Positions 13,027-25,534 of a DNA stretch of 64,000 nt are shown piece after piece; the stretch's first letter is position 1; the number at the start of each line of letters is the position of its first letter. Location: NCBI RefSeq assembly GCF_033115175.1, contig NC_084829.1, forward strand, positions 16,380,496 to 16,444,495, written 5' to 3'. Source of the stretch: Lepus europaeus (Eukaryota > Chordata > Mammalia > Lagomorpha > Leporidae). The notes beneath the pieces were generated by a model. It had not been told where the DNA came from. It ran no database searches and saw only the letters and a list, made by a program, of their open reading frames with translations. The translations under genes were made by a program, and so were the position numbers.

Positions 13027-13438
13027 TAATCTATTTTCTGTTGTCAGTAACACAATACCACAGATTGAGTAGTTATAAAGAAAGGAGGCATATTAGCTCA
13101 AGGTTCTGGAGATGCAAAGACTGGAAGCTGCATTTGCCAATGACTTTCTTGTCAGAATCCAGAGGGGACACAAAGTGTCACATGGCAGGAGAACAAGGAG
13201 TGCCTGTGGATGAACATGTGCTTCTCTAGTCTCTATTTCTTATAAAGCCACTGGGATCCAATCATGAGGGTACCACCCCTAATGACCCTATTATCAAAAC
13301 CCAATCAATTTCCACAAGCCCCATCTCCAAACACCTTCATCAGATTAAATATCCACCCTCTTAAAACCTCACAATGAGGATTAAATTTCAACTTATGAAG
13401 CCTTTGGAGACACTCAAACCATATCCAGACCATAGCAG
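13027..13438 (-). mobile_element. MaLR-type LTR (MST/MLT1-like), fossil
   Basis: Antisense MaLR text: gtattaatctattttctgtt, gattgagtagttataaagaa, the ccacaagccccatctccaaa block and the terminal ggagacactcaaaccatatc. A solo, diverged LTR. Confidence 0.7.
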
Positions 13439-13439
13439 T

Positions 13440-14095
13440 AAGTTGGAATTTATGATTTTAAATATTCATTTTTAAATAGGTTGGAGGAATATACACCAGA
13501 TTCTTGGCATGAATGTTTCTGACAAATTGAATTGAGGATAAAGTACTTTTTACTTTATGCTGTTATCTTCTTTGTGGCATCTTTTTTTATTTTTACAAGT
13601 GTTCCTGTATATCACTTTAATAATGAAAAATGCAAGTCCACAAAAATATTAATGTCCTTCTGTGGAGGATTTAAAAAGCATGTTTCTTCCATGTTGACTG
13701 CCACTGTGCTCACCTATGTGCAGAGTATGAAAGAAGCAGATAGTAGAATCGCTGACTACAAGATTGACAGTTGGTAAGAGAGGAAACACAAAGTATAAGT
13801 GCCGTACGTTAATAATGGTTATCAAATCAAAGGAAAATCACAGAGGAGGCTCCACGTCAGAGCTTGGAGGATCTGATGATTTGGGCACCAAGAGAAAAAT
13901 TTTACTTACAGTTTAACTGGTTTTGAGAGACTTAGTCAAGACCATTCACGGACTCCATGGGTAAGAATTTTATCTGGAGATTTCCGAAAGAAATATTCTG
14001 ACTACTCAAAGCCTCTGGAATCAGAAATGACAAAATATGAGGAACCAACACAGGGGCCGCAGAAGGGAAGCCATTCAGCACGATGCCAATATTTC
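13440..14095. other. no recognised gene
   Basis: AT-rich DNA before the CpG-rich block; nothing recognised. Confidence 0.45.
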
Positions 14096-14099
14096 TTGG

Positions 14100-15130
14100 G
14101 CATTTGTTGCTTATTGAGCGTTGGTAAGAAGGCAGTGGGGCAGACGGGGGGTGAACAGCGGGGAGGACTCCGGGGCTGCACGCGGAGGAACTGAGCTCCC
14201 AGGCCGCCGGTTGCATCCGACGTCTGCAGCCTTTGCCTCTTGCAGCCGCGGTCCGTCCTCGCTTTACTAAAGGCGTGCACTCCGGCATCGCCCGTGCGCA
14301 ACCCTTGGCATACGCTTCCGGCAGCGCACGCTGTTTGAAAGAGCGTGGGCCGGGTGGGAATTTTCTGGTTATCCCACACTCTGAAAACCACTGTTAGTTT
14401 TCCCACAATTGTTTATGGTCACGGCGCGCAGAGCCAGACATGGCTGCTTCCACCTAGAGAGAGCGCATTCTCTCGGCATCGCGGTTTTCGCTCCGTACAT
14501 GAGAATGGAGTTAGATCTTATAGTTCTTTTTCCACTCTGATTTGCAATGGTGGGGAAAGGAGAGAGTGGCCGGGAAAGAAGGAGAAAAGGCGGAGGAGGG
14601 GACCGCAGGGGAGCGGGGACCCTCTTCCCGCTTTGCTGGCGGTCACCGGGGCGAGTACCGCCGGCGGCGGGTCGCGGTGAGCACGCAGCCTGTGTACCCG
14701 ACCACTCACTCTGCGAAACGCCTTTCACCAGGATGACCAGGCGACTCGACAGTTCATTACCGGTAGTTTCCAGAATGCTTGCCTCGGGGGTACCGGTAGC
14801 AGCTACCGCAACCACTGAGATGACGGCACCACCTAGAATCCTAGAGCGGACCGGAAGTGAGCGCAGCTCGCGGGGCCCGGCCGGAGCGTGCCGACCCCGA
14901 GGCGGGAGTGAGCGTGGAGCCGCTGGCGTCCTCGGAGCGCGGCCCGGGGTCTGGGGTCTGAGGACCTGGGAGGCGGAAGCTGCGGCTGGGAGACGTGTGG
15001 GCGCGCGGCGACCATCGGGCCTGCTTTTCGGGCAGCTCGTGGGGCCGGAGGGGTCCTGCTCCCTCTCGGTCCGGGCCCAGGCTGCTGCGCGCTCCTGTTT
15101 TGGGGCGACTCTCTCGGTTTTCCTTCCCTG
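14100..15130 (+). promoter_or_regulatory. CpG-rich promoter candidate for ZBED9
   Basis: GC- and CpG-dense block ending about 350 bases before the SCAN exon ATG. An ETS-type site (ccggaagtg) is at 14851-14859, and a donor-like gtgagc at 14908 could end a noncoding first exon. No TATA box is evident. The long open frames inside are a by-product of high GC and match no family I know. Placing the start here is inference. Confidence 0.6.
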
Positions 15131-15471
15131 GCGTCGTATACCCAGGTTTTATTTAGGACCAAAGTGACCTTGATAACCTACGTGTTCTGTCTCGCAAGTA
15201 TTTTCTGCTCAATTTGACCCCACTACCCCAGTGAGTCGTTGTGTCTCCCCATGATTTCCGTTCTTATCAGGATGGCTTCACTTTGAATGGAATTACTTGA
15301 GTATCCGCCCTGTGTCTCAAACAACGTCTTTTTTTAAACTGCCTGTGATCGTTCTGTGTTAACACTGTTTTCTTATATCGGAAACTTTCCGATTAAAGAC
15401 GGGAAAAGGAGCTCAAATAAAATCACTCTAGACCCCAACTGGAGAAAGCCTTGCCCTGAGCTAAGTGCGGG

Positions 15472-15890
15472 ATGGAGGCAGCCTCTGGGCCCCCCCAGCC
15501 TTGGCTGGCCAAGACTCAGCGGGTCTAGGGGGGATTATCAAAGTGCAGGTTAAAGAAGAAGACCCTGTTTGGGATAAGGAGTCTTGCCTGCGGAGGAATA
15601 TATCTCATACTAGGGAACTCTCTCGTCAGCGCTTCAGGCAGCTCTGCTACCAGGAGACCCCTGGTCCCAGGGAGGCACTGAGTCACTTATTGGAACTTTG
15701 TGGGCAGTGGCTGAACCCCGCGATGAACACTAAGGAACAGATCCTGGAATTGTTGGTGCTGGAGCAGTTCCTCACCATCCTGCCCGAGGAGCTCCAAGCA
15801 TGGGTGCGGGAGCATCACCCTGAGAGTGGAGAGGAGGTGGTGACTGTGCTGGAAAATCTGGAGAGGGAGCTTGATGAACCCAGACAGCAG
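15472..15890 (+). pseudogene. ZBED9: ZBED9 SCAN-domain exon
   Basis: This block encodes a complete SCAN domain: [20 protein letters not shown], then [20 protein letters not shown] and [18 protein letters not shown]. It stops at a gtgaga donor at 15891, phase 0. SCAN domains mediate dimerisation between zinc-finger proteins. The ATG at 15472 opens [16 protein letters not shown], which resembles a normal start, but it is not in frame with the SCAN reading. No ATG opens the SCAN frame nearby, so a full SCAN product is doubtful. Confidence 0.9.
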
Positions 15891-16284
15891 GTGAGACACT
15901 GGAGGTGCTGCCCTGTGTGGAGAATTCGGGTGCGTGAGTCCAGAACGGAGTAAGTGGCTTAACTTCACTGATGGCTGCAAACTCTGGTTTTGGGCACTAT
16001 TTGATCACTGGTGTAGATGAATAGATACGTATCTGTTTATGAGAATAACAGTCTTAAAGTGACAGCTAATCCAAATGAGATGATGTGGAGACCTTAATCT
16101 ATTATCAGTAGGAAATATATACATATATTTTGTGAGATTAAAGAAATAGATAAAATTATAAAAATGTGTGGCTATGACTTCTTAAGATGCCCACTGCTTT
16201 TATCATCTATGAAAATAAATCAGTATGAATATAAGGACCTTCCGGGTGAAACAAATAGAGAAATAGGCATTAACAGGAAAGTCT

Positions 16285-16435
16285 GAGTCGTAAGATTTGA
16301 TTGAATCCTGTGATAGGCTCTGTCGCCGATTAGCTGTGTGACCTTGGGTGTGTCGCATCTTCTCTGGGACTTTAATGTCTTCATCTGTAAAATGAAAAGA
16401 TTAGTTGCATGATTTTCTAGGTTCTTTTTATTTTC
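16285..16435 (+). repeat. MIR SINE
   Basis: Core gctgtgtgaccttgggtgtg and ttcatctgtaaaatgaaaag, both hallmark MIR motifs. Confidence 0.8.
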
Positions 16436-17331
16436 AGTGTCTAGAGCAGTTGATATATGAAGTGTTTTAAGCCCATTATTGAGAAGAATTTTAGAAGTCT
16501 TATCATTACACTAGAGCTGTTTTAAGAGATTATATTTGCCTTCTATGACAGTAATTTTAGAACATTTTAGATATTTCCAGATGCTCTTATCTTTCTATAG
16601 TGATAGTATCCATACATTTACCTGACCTTTTTTTTAAAAATGTGAACATATTATATATACAGTCTGATTTGTTGAAACACCTGCAAGACTAAGTCTTTAA
16701 TGTGAGATCAGTATAATGCTGGAAATGAGTCAATATAACACTGAAATTGTGCTGGGCTCTTGAGTTTTACCAGCGGGTTAATGTTTTGTGCTACCAAGTC
16801 AGAGTAGCTATGTTCTAACTGTCTGATAATATTGGAATGCAGCAAGTCCTGAAGATATACACTATTGTACACAATGCCCATCTACTCCCCTGCATCTTCC
16901 TCTTGGCTCTGTCTAGAAAGTGTTTATTTGATTCCTTCTTTGTGCATTTTTTGCTAAACTGTTTTGTATTCCAGAAAGTAAGCAAACAGAGGAGTTTGCA
17001 AGTACCATAGAAGCATGCTGGTGATAAAATTTCTGCTAGTGAGTGTAAAAGAAGAAAACCTTTAGCAATTGAAGAAAAGCTTGAAATTATAAATAATTTC
17101 AAAAGACCTCAAAGAACTTGTGACAGTGGTGGTGCAACTGGCAGAAAATAACCTAGTTGAAACAGTTGTCAGTGCTGCAAAGTCTGTTAGGACAAAGCAT
17201 AAAGAAATGGTAAATTGGAGCAATTGTTAAGTGTATGAGTGGAATACAAAAAAAAAAAAAAAAAAAAGGTGTAACCTTTCTCAAAATTAAAAAGAAAGCC
17301 TTATATGAAGACCTTAAGAAAAAAAGCTGTA

Positions 17332-17695
17332 TTGTTAAATCAACAACAGGAGTCACTGTGCACTTACTCCCCATGTAGGATCTCTGTCCTTAATATGTTG
17401 TACTATGTGAATTAACGGTAAAACTAGTCTTCAAACAGTACTTTGTGTGGCTGTGTGGGTGCAATCTGTTGAACTCTTTACTTAGTATATACTAAGTTGA
17501 TCTTCTGTATATAAAGATAATTAAAAATGAATCTTAATGAAGAATGGGATGGGAGAGGGAGTAGGAGATGGGATAGTTTGCAGGTGGGAGAGTGCTTATG
17601 GGGGGAAAAACTGCTATAATCCAGAAGTTGTACTTTTGAAATTTATATTTATTAAATAAAAGTTTTCTAAAATATTTTTAAAAAGATAATAAAAA
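17332..17695 (+). mobile_element. 5'-truncated L1 inserted in Tigger, with 16-bp TSD
   Basis: Rabbit L1 3' end (ctccccatgtaggatctct, then gggatgggagagggagtagg, ending tattaaataaaagttttc) plus an A-rich tail. The 16-base repeat aagaaaaaaagctgta lies on both sides (17316-17331 and 17696-17711). Confidence 0.88.
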
Positions 17696-18117
17696 AAGAA
17701 AAAAAGCTGTAAATCCCTCAGAGATGCCTTCATTTACTGCAATTAGTGGCTAGTTTAGTGGCTTCAGGAACTGCTCGGCTCTTCACAATGCTAAGTTCTC
17801 TGATGAAGCTGTAAAGACATTCCCCCTGGTGTTAAAAAAAATCTGATTGATGAAGAAGGCTCTACACTGGATCAGATTTTCAATTTTGATGAAACCAATC
17901 CATATTGGAAGCAAATGCCCTCAAGGGTCTATGCCTTGGAAGATGAAGCACAAGTTCAGGGTTTATGTCCACAAACTGATTATGATGCTGGGTGCAAATG
18001 TCAGCAGAGATTTAAAGCTAAGGCCTGTTGTGATTTATCTCTCTGTTAACCTACAAGCTTTAAAAGGAGTTATAAATTTTAGCACTGGTGTCTGCTATAC
18101 GTCTAGCAAGAGAGGAT

Positions 18118-18630
18118 AAATGACAGGTGTATGCCCAGGACTTAGAGCCCAGGACAAGCAGATGCAGATCAGAGAACAACTTGGAGCCATTTGTGGATTT
18201 ATATCTCCTTTACAGTTGCAGTGAGAAATGTACAAGGAACAGCCGTTTATCCCCGATGGTAGTGGAGCCACAGAAGATACCCGCTTTTGTGTCCATGGTG
18301 GCAATGGGACACGCACACAGACATCTACATAGATCCACATGTAGGCAACTGCACATGTGTCCGTATCCATGCTCAGGCAACTGCATACGTGTCCACATCC
18401 GTCCACAGGCAGCTGCGCCTTGCCATGCCCACCAGAGACTCTGATGAATTTATAGACAAAAGTGGCCCAGAACCAAATCGTTACATAACAGGTACGTGGG
18501 CAGTTAAGCAAGCAGGTGGACCTGTTGATTACCATGACACCAGTTAACATAGAGCACAGAGATAAGGCGGAATGGCAGAAAGCATGGGAACTTGATAAAC
18601 ACCATCTTGCCAAATTCATCTGAACAACAG
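18118..18630. mobile_element. unidentified insert inside Tigger, with short tandem units
   Basis: Lies between the first and second catalytic regions of the Tigger transposase, where the family has only about 100-150 bases. At 18340-18415 a unit of about 32 bp (aggcaactgcacatgtgtcc type) recurs two to three times. Origin unknown. Confidence 0.4.
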
Positions 18631-19459
18631 GGCAGATGTTTACTGATCAAGGCCATGTGTTTGTAGATTTTTTTTTAAAAATTGCAAAAGGAAAAATTTG
18701 TATTTTTACGTTCTTAAAATTCTCAGTAACACACCAAGCCACTCTCCAACAGTCATTGAGCATTCTTCAAGTATCAAAGTTCCTTTTTACCTGCCAATAC
18801 AACTTCTTTATTACAGCCCCTTGATTAGGGTGTGGTTATATCTTTTAAATTTATTATTTGAGGTGAATATTCAAGATGTTGTGTGCATCTACAGTGGCTG
18901 ACAATGCCCAAATGTTTTTTGAATTCTGGAATGGCTTTGACATTAAACATACCATTGCTAATATTCTAGAGGCTAGGAACAATGTCACAAAAGCCTAGTG
19001 TAGGGTGTAACATAAAATTCTCCCAGATTCATTTCATGATTCCGCAGGCTTTCAGCCTTCAGCAGAGCTCACCCAAATCAAAGCAAGCTGTGTTGCTCTT
19101 TCAAAGGAGTTTGGATTGACAGAGTTGAGAATGAGGATATTGCGGAGCTGCTGCAGTCTTATGCAGAGGCTATTTCTATACAAGAGCTACAACAGTTAGC
19201 TGCTGAGGCCCAAACAAAGATGTGGTTGAAAAAGATGACACAGTTCAACAATTTACCCCTCAAGAGCTTAACACTACTCAGTTACCTTCTGCTTTAAGTA
19301 TGATAGCAAAATAGTTACAGTTGATAGAAGATAATGACTATACTTCAGAATGCACTAGAATTGCACTTTGTGGCATAGGTCCTATTTGGAGCTATATAAG
19401 TAGCTTCTCTGAAAAAAGGAAAATGTTAAAACTCCAAGCAATGGGTATCTTTTTGTAAA

Positions 19460-22350
19460 CCACTGTCAAGGAAAGAAAATAAGATGGTGATCCAGAACCA
19501 TCATCATATTTCTTGTATCACCATATTTCTTAGAAAGTGTACAAGAGCTTCTTCACTTGAACTTTCATTGATGAAATCCTTCTGTCTCTCCATTATTCTT
19601 TCCTTACATCTTTAACAAGGTTCTATCACCTTTCTAGGTTGAAAATCCTATACTTACTGTAATATTTATTTATTTAACGACTTCTTGTTTAGTATTTTTA
19701 CTGGAGTTTTATTAGTACTCTGGTGACAAAGTTGTATAAATTTTACATAATCTGTCAACCTTATTGTCCCCATAAATCCTATTATTTTTTGAGCAGTGTT
19801 GCAGAAAACATGTTCCATGAGTTCACATATTACTTTATAGCATAGATGCCTATACAGGCAGTTTTTCACTTCTAGCCAACACATTTTTCTCTGTTTCACA
19901 TAAGTTATATATATGTATGTATATATATTTTATTAAGATGTGCTTGTTGCTTTAGAATTTCCTCTTCTAGCTTTGTTGTAAAGGCAACACTGGTAGAACT
20001 TGGTATTTGGTCAATTCCCTGGGTAGTGTTCAGGTTTATATCCTGATCATGTTTCATAGTTTTTCATATGACTCAGGTAACTAGGTAGGTAGGTAGATAG
20101 ATATATTTTAATCTTGTTCACAGTCAAGTTTTCATAAATATTTCTCATTGTTTTTGTGTGATTTCTGAGACACTAGGGAAATGCCTTTGTCATGGACAAT
20201 TGAGCTACTAACCCAATATCTATTCTCACCTTTCTTCCTAACAAAATGCTGGCTTTGGTCATGCTTGCAATATACCAGTCTTCCTTGTACTGGAGTTAGC
20301 TGTGCAATCTAGTTCAGGCCAGGGAGGAACAACCATATTTCCTGCTGTATTTCTGGGGAAGCTTTTACTTTCCTGATAAAAATGGGGCAAATGTGTTCAA
20401 TTTCATGTTTTGGCAATTCTTGTCTTAAACATGAATGTGATAGTTGGAGCTGTGGTAGCCATCCTTGTGACCATTAAGTGATGATAAGTATGAGAGTAAG
20501 TACCATTATGTTAAGAATGCCAGAGCAGAAATATAGACAGATAAGGTTCCTGACAAAATTGTTAGGTAATTGAGCCATGGCCAGCAACTGCCTTCTCCTA
20601 AACCCCTTGTTATGTAACAAAAATAAAGCCCTATTGGTTTAAGCCACTATAAGCTAGGTGTTCTAACTTATTAGAAATGGACCTGTACACACTTCTAATG
20701 AATACAGCAATTTTTACTTCACTATTTCATAACCAAAAGTTTCTTGTAGGATCTTAGAACAAACCAACCCAGGCATTGTAAATGAAAGATAAATCATTAT
20801 CATAACTAGTTTGTGGTAACTTAAGTGTTGGAATTTGTTACTGCTGTCTCCATGGCACCTTACAAACTTCTGTGTTAGGGATGGAAGTGGCTCCTCTCTT
20901 GTTCCTTCCAAGAGGATGCCCACCTATCTTGGACTATTCCCTCTGGGGGAAAAGTGGAGGAATCAAGGGGCTATGTGTATGCATATGGTGGAAGTGGAGG
21001 AGTCTGGGGAAACCGTATCCAGAGTTTGTTTATTACTTGCTCTCAGAGCAGAGGGTGCTTATACTAACAGAACTGATGCAATTATTTAATTTTAAACAAT
21101 TGATGGAACTTTTCCTTAATCCTATTTTTCTCAAACTATGAAAAGATATAGGCAAATTGAAATGCATACTGTTATATTATACAAAACAGTGCATGTAAGA
21201 TACCTTGTTAAGACCAAAGAAGAGGAAAACTTAACAAAGAAAAATAGATTTAGTTCCTTATACAAAATTTGATTTCATGTACTTTGCACAATCTGAGAGT
21301 AAATTTATACCATGGTTCCAATTTGGAGGAAACAACATGATACACATTCCTTAAATCAGAACATGATGTTGTAATATACCTAGGATTTTATTTTCTCATG
21401 TAACATTGAATAATCCTTTTGGAATAGTCTGGTTTATGTGCAGCTTTGGGTTCAATATCTATGGATATTTTCCAACCATGCAGCAGATGGTAAGTTCTAC
21501 CACTGATACATTTTTAATCACTTAAACATCTCATTCTATTGATGAATCTATTATTAGACTTTATGGTTCTGACAGTATTTGTTTTCCACTGATTAACTGG
21601 TATTTTCAACATTTTTTAAGCAACATTATTGTAATATAACCTAAAATTTCACAGTTAAATGTTAGGTAGGCCAAGGAAGTTTTCTCCATAATGTTTTGTG
21701 TTTTAAATATTAACCACTATACATATCAAAATCATTTCAGAAGCTTCAGTTAAGAATAGATTTTTGGAGACAAGGGTGACAATAGTAGAAACAAAATAAT
21801 TTCTCTCTGTGGATATTACTAATGAAGTTGTAATTATCCTTGATTTACTGTACATTTTAACCAGAACATTTACACCATATAATACTCGAATAGTGGTATG
21901 GCCTCTGCTTTTCATTTTTCTTTTAAAGAGAAAAACATTACAGCATTAGCACCAGGGATGATGAGTTGTCACTAATACACAAGTTAATATCTAAATTACC
22001 TTTACTAATCTAGCAAAAATTAGGTAATTCTAAATTTTATTGTCAAATACAGGATAACACTTGATTACTTAATTTTATATTTCTTTTCAGTGTACACAAA
22101 TGGAAAGTTGAGCAACTGTAGTCACTGAGCTTAAATAAATCAGGACCTGCAGGTCAGCAGTATTTTATGGTAATTTGGGGTATGTCACAACTTCACTGTA
22201 GGACTTGTGATTTAAACTGACCAATGAATAGCATTTCTAAGACATATTTAGGGACTTAACTATGCATTGAGATTCACTTTTACTCTCATTTCATGGCAAC
22301 TTCTCCTTTTATAGTATCGCTGTATACAAAGCTTTTAAAAATGTAATTTA
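19460..22350. other. no gene; unresolved old repeats
   Basis: AT-rich intron-like DNA. At 20260-20680 the text runs to aaaaataaagccctattggt and tttaagccactataag, the style of an old interspersed repeat end that I could not class. A GTAG/ATAG run is at 20082-20106. Confidence 0.45.
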
Positions 22351-22354
22351 TTTG

Positions 22355-22384
22355 AAATTTGTTTTATTTATTTGTGAAGCAGCA

Positions 22385-22417
<33 letters not shown>

Positions 22418-22662
22418 GAGAGAGATCTTCCATCTGCTGATTTACTCCACAATTGCCACAACTGAGGTTAGGCCAGGCTGAAACCAGGAACCTGGAATTC
22501 TGTCTGGTAGCAGATGTAAGCCATCCTTTGCTGGTTCCCAGGATGCACATCAGCAGGAAGCTGGATCAGAAGCCAAACTGGAACTGGAACCCATGCGCTC
22601 TGATTTGGATGTTGAAGTCCCAAGCAGCAGCTTAATCCACAGCACCACAATGCCCGCCCTCA
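22355..22662 (-). mobile_element. CSINE
   Basis: tttatttatttgtgaagcag, a long GA run, and a head ending ccacagcaccacaatgcccg. Confidence 0.85.
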
Positions 22663-22917
22663 ACACTTTTTTTTTTCTTCTCTATGCAGGTTGATGTGTT
22701 TGAATTTGCCATAATAATTATTTTCTATTGCTTAGAGTGTCAGTGCTTGGCATTGAAAATCCCAACAGCCTAGACATCAGTAAAAGCAGAACTTCTAAAC
22801 AACAATACTTTATAATCTTAGCTTATTTTTCCCTATGCCGGATCCAGACAAATTACATACAAAAAACTCATGTCTGAACATATGAAGTATGACAAATTAA
22901 TAAGAAGACAGATACCC

Positions 22918-23281
22918 TGTGGTGGAATGAGAAGGCCATGCCAAGATGGCCACTGGCAAGCGAGCGTCAGTTACTCAGGAATGGTTTTGAAACCCACCTG
23001 GCAACGGAGCCTGCCTGGCAACAGGCTGTGATTAGATGGCTTTGGAAACTGCCTGGCAACAGGCTGTGATTGGTTGGGGCATAGACTGCCCCTTGACCGG
23101 ATTGGCTGGTCTTGGCTATATAAGCTGTTGTATTAACTGAAATAAAAGAGTCTGCGGGCTGCTTGCCTCAAGCCTGCTTTTACCCGACTCCCGGAGTCTA
23201 GTGACTCCATACCTCTTGCCCCCACCACGCTCCTCCTCTCAGAAACGAATCCACTGCAATATTGTTGAGAAATCAACTGCA
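22918..23281 (+). mobile_element. solo ERV LTR with 6-bp target duplication
   Basis: A 364-bp element starting TGTGGTGG and ending AACTGCA, flanked on both sides by ataccc (22912-22917 and 23282-23287). It has a TATA-like ctatataag at 23116-23124 and an AATAAA at 23141-23146. Two copies of ctgcctggcaacaggctgtg lie 38 bp apart (23011 and 23049), an enhancer-like U3 duplication. The 6-bp duplication suits a class II (ERVK-like) element, though family is inferred. Looks whole as a single LTR, with no internal viral region beside it, so it is probably fairly young. Confidence 0.75.
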
Positions 23282-23330
23282 ATACCCTATAGAAAAATAC
23301 CCTATAGAAAACAATACCCTATAGAAAAAT
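23282..23330 (+). repeat. three short tandem units after the LTR
   Basis: The unit ataccctatagaaaa occurs three times in 47 bases. It shares its first six bases with the LTR flanking repeat. Confidence 0.8.
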
Positions 23331-23344
23331 CAACAAATACCTGC

Positions 23345-23860
23345 TTTACAAATGAAAATTAGAAAAATGTAAATTCAAGCAACATGTAGTATCATTGTAT
23401 TCCAACAAGAATGGTTTAAAAGTGCTGACATGACTAAGCTGGTGTCTGTTGAGCCATTGGAATGTTATATATTACTGACAGGAGTAAATTGCTATGACTA
23501 TTTCAGAAATATCATCCCACTAAGAATGGAATGGATAAATATATTGTGATATATTTATACAACTGAATACTGTGCAATGATGAAAATGAATGGATACTGC
23601 TACATTCAACAGCATGAATGAATTTTTAAAACAATGTTAACCAAAGAATTCAGACAAAATTGAATAAGCATTGCATAATTCTGTTTATGTCAAGTTCAAA
23701 AAGCAAAATGAATCTTTGATGATCAATGTTGAAGCAGTAGTTTCTTTTGCCAAAGAGGATAGCTTAATGAGATGGTGGACATGTTCTGTTCCTTAACCTG
23801 CATGGTTCACGCTGTGGTAAGTGGTTGAGCTCTCCACTCTGTGTTGTGCACTTTTTTTTC
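23345..23860 (+). mobile_element. old L1 3' fragment
   Basis: Sense L1-like 3' text: actgaatactgtgcaatgat, agcatgaatgaatttttaaa, and tctgtttatgtcaagttc. Diverged. Confidence 0.55.
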
Positions 23861-24980
23861 TAAAAAAGTTAATAATGCTTCAATAAATTGTATTAAGAGA
23901 ACTATATTCCATTGTAATGTCTCCTATGTGGTAGCTAGGGTATTTGGCCATATATACATTCTTAGATTCATGTCATGTGGAGGTGAATTTATCTTTAAAA
24001 ACCAAGGTCTAATGAGAGAAATTTTCAGAATTAACCAAATTCACAAATACCACCAAAGGAAAAGCTAAGTTTTCACTTGGATTTTGCCAGATACAGAGCA
24101 TGGGTTGACTAGTTTTCCATACTAGGATCATATAATTTGGTACTCTAAATCATTTGCCTTTGCTTGATCTCATGAACATTTGGCAAGGCAAACTATCCAA
24201 AATGGTTGTTGGTTGGAATGCAAGGTGGCTTCCACAAGTATAAGACTATATACAAGAATGTAAGCATGGCAAGAATGTGAGGTGGCCTAGCTGCTTCCAT
24301 GTACATAGAGGTAGAAGCAGGATGATCATAATCAAAGCTTCCAGATGAAGGGCCCAAGCCTATTATTTTCTTTTCACTGCAAGGTATATTAAATGAGTAA
24401 ATCAGAATTTATGTTCTCAAGGAGATAATATTGTTATGTGTGTGTGAGAAAGTTTTATTTACAGTATTAGAATTAATCCTGGAGATGTGATTAATCCTAG
24501 AGCCTGCAATTTTATTGAGCCAGCTTTAAGAGATTAATGATATTAAATATTTGTTTTCATTAAGTACCCACAAGGCCAACACACTATTTTGGTGGACAAA
24601 TTTACAATGAGTTGCTAACACAAAGAGAGAGTTACAGTGAAAGAAATGCAAATAACATTCAGAGTTTCTGCTAGCTGTGTCAATGAGCTGTTAGTCATTT
24701 TGCTGATTTGCCTACTGTATGTTCTTTGTCATTTCTAGACTTGGCACAAATATGACTGATCTGACAACTGAATTTATAGGCCTATATTTTACAAATATTT
24801 TGTAAATGAACTTAACAAAAATGATAGAAATAATGCAATATAGATTTAAATAACTTCAGGTTTTCCAAGAAAGTGAAACCTAATCAACACTATTGTGACA
24901 AACATTGCCATCTGGATAATTTGGAAGTAAACATGCTTTATATTAAAGGTACTGTTCATTTTATGCATTCTCTTAACCTC
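23860..24980. other. no recognised gene
   Basis: AT-rich intron DNA of ZBED9; no repeat named with confidence. Confidence 0.45.
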
Positions 24981-24984
24981 TCTA

Positions 24985-25140
24985 ATCAGTTGGCTCCTGG
25001 CTTCAGCCTGCCCAGTCTCAGCTGTTGCAGTCCTTTGAGGAGTGAACCAGCTGGTAGAAGATCTCGCTCTCTCTCTGTCTCTCCCTCTCTCTCTCTGTAA
25101 CTCTGCCTTTCAAATCAATAAAATAAGTCTTTTTAAAAAA
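24985..25140 (+). mobile_element. CSINE, 5'-truncated
   Basis: ggctcctggcttcagcctg, gaggagtgaaccagctgg, CT run, and tail caatcaataaaataag-like. Confidence 0.8.
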
Positions 25141-25534
25141 TCAGGTAAAGGAGGGATAAAAGCTCTTTACAGAAAACTGCTAGATAATAGATGTAGATGA
25201 AGTTATAAAAGTAAGTTTGCATTTTGCAACCCCCAAAATAAAAATAGATTCAGACATGGATGATCAATAAATACTAAAGTCATTGGAGAATAACCAATAA
25301 ACCCAAATTACTGTACCATAACTAACTTATTAATTATAGTGTGACAAATGCAGTTTTTGAATGGATAGGTTTAGTAGTCACTGCCTTAATCAGCTTAACC
25401 AAGTGATCAAATTTAGTATTATTAATAATGGAATAACTTGATAGAATATGTCCTGTGATAAAACACAAATACACTGATGTATAGTATTCCAAAAAATGTC
25501 TAATCAGAATCTGAAGAAACAAATTTTTTTTTTT

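Larger units (their letters stand above)
17025..19460 (+). mobile_element. Tigger (pogo-type) DNA transposon, decayed
   Basis: Translated pieces follow a Tigger transposase in order: a helix-turn-helix start (KPLAIEEKLEIINNFKR), the first catalytic Asp in FNFDETNPYWKQMPSRVYA, the second in a ...NTPSHSPTVIEH stretch near 18730, and a C-terminus with NEDIAELLQSYAEA and a last SFSEKRKMLKLQAMG. It carries several stops and shifts, an L1 insertion, and about 0.5 kb of extra DNA in the catalytic region. No terminal inverted repeats were confirmed. A plain inactive DNA transposon. Confidence 0.82.

Noticed and set aside
14547-15167. 206-codon open frame in the CpG-rich block
   Set aside because: Several frames on both strands are open here because stop codons are rare in GC-rich DNA. 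The residues (Gly, Arg, Ala runs) match no family and the stretch overlaps the likely ZBED9 promoter.
23282-23330. CRISPR-like short direct repeats
   Set aside because: Three adjacent units without regular unique spacers in a mammalian genome; a simple tandem duplication.
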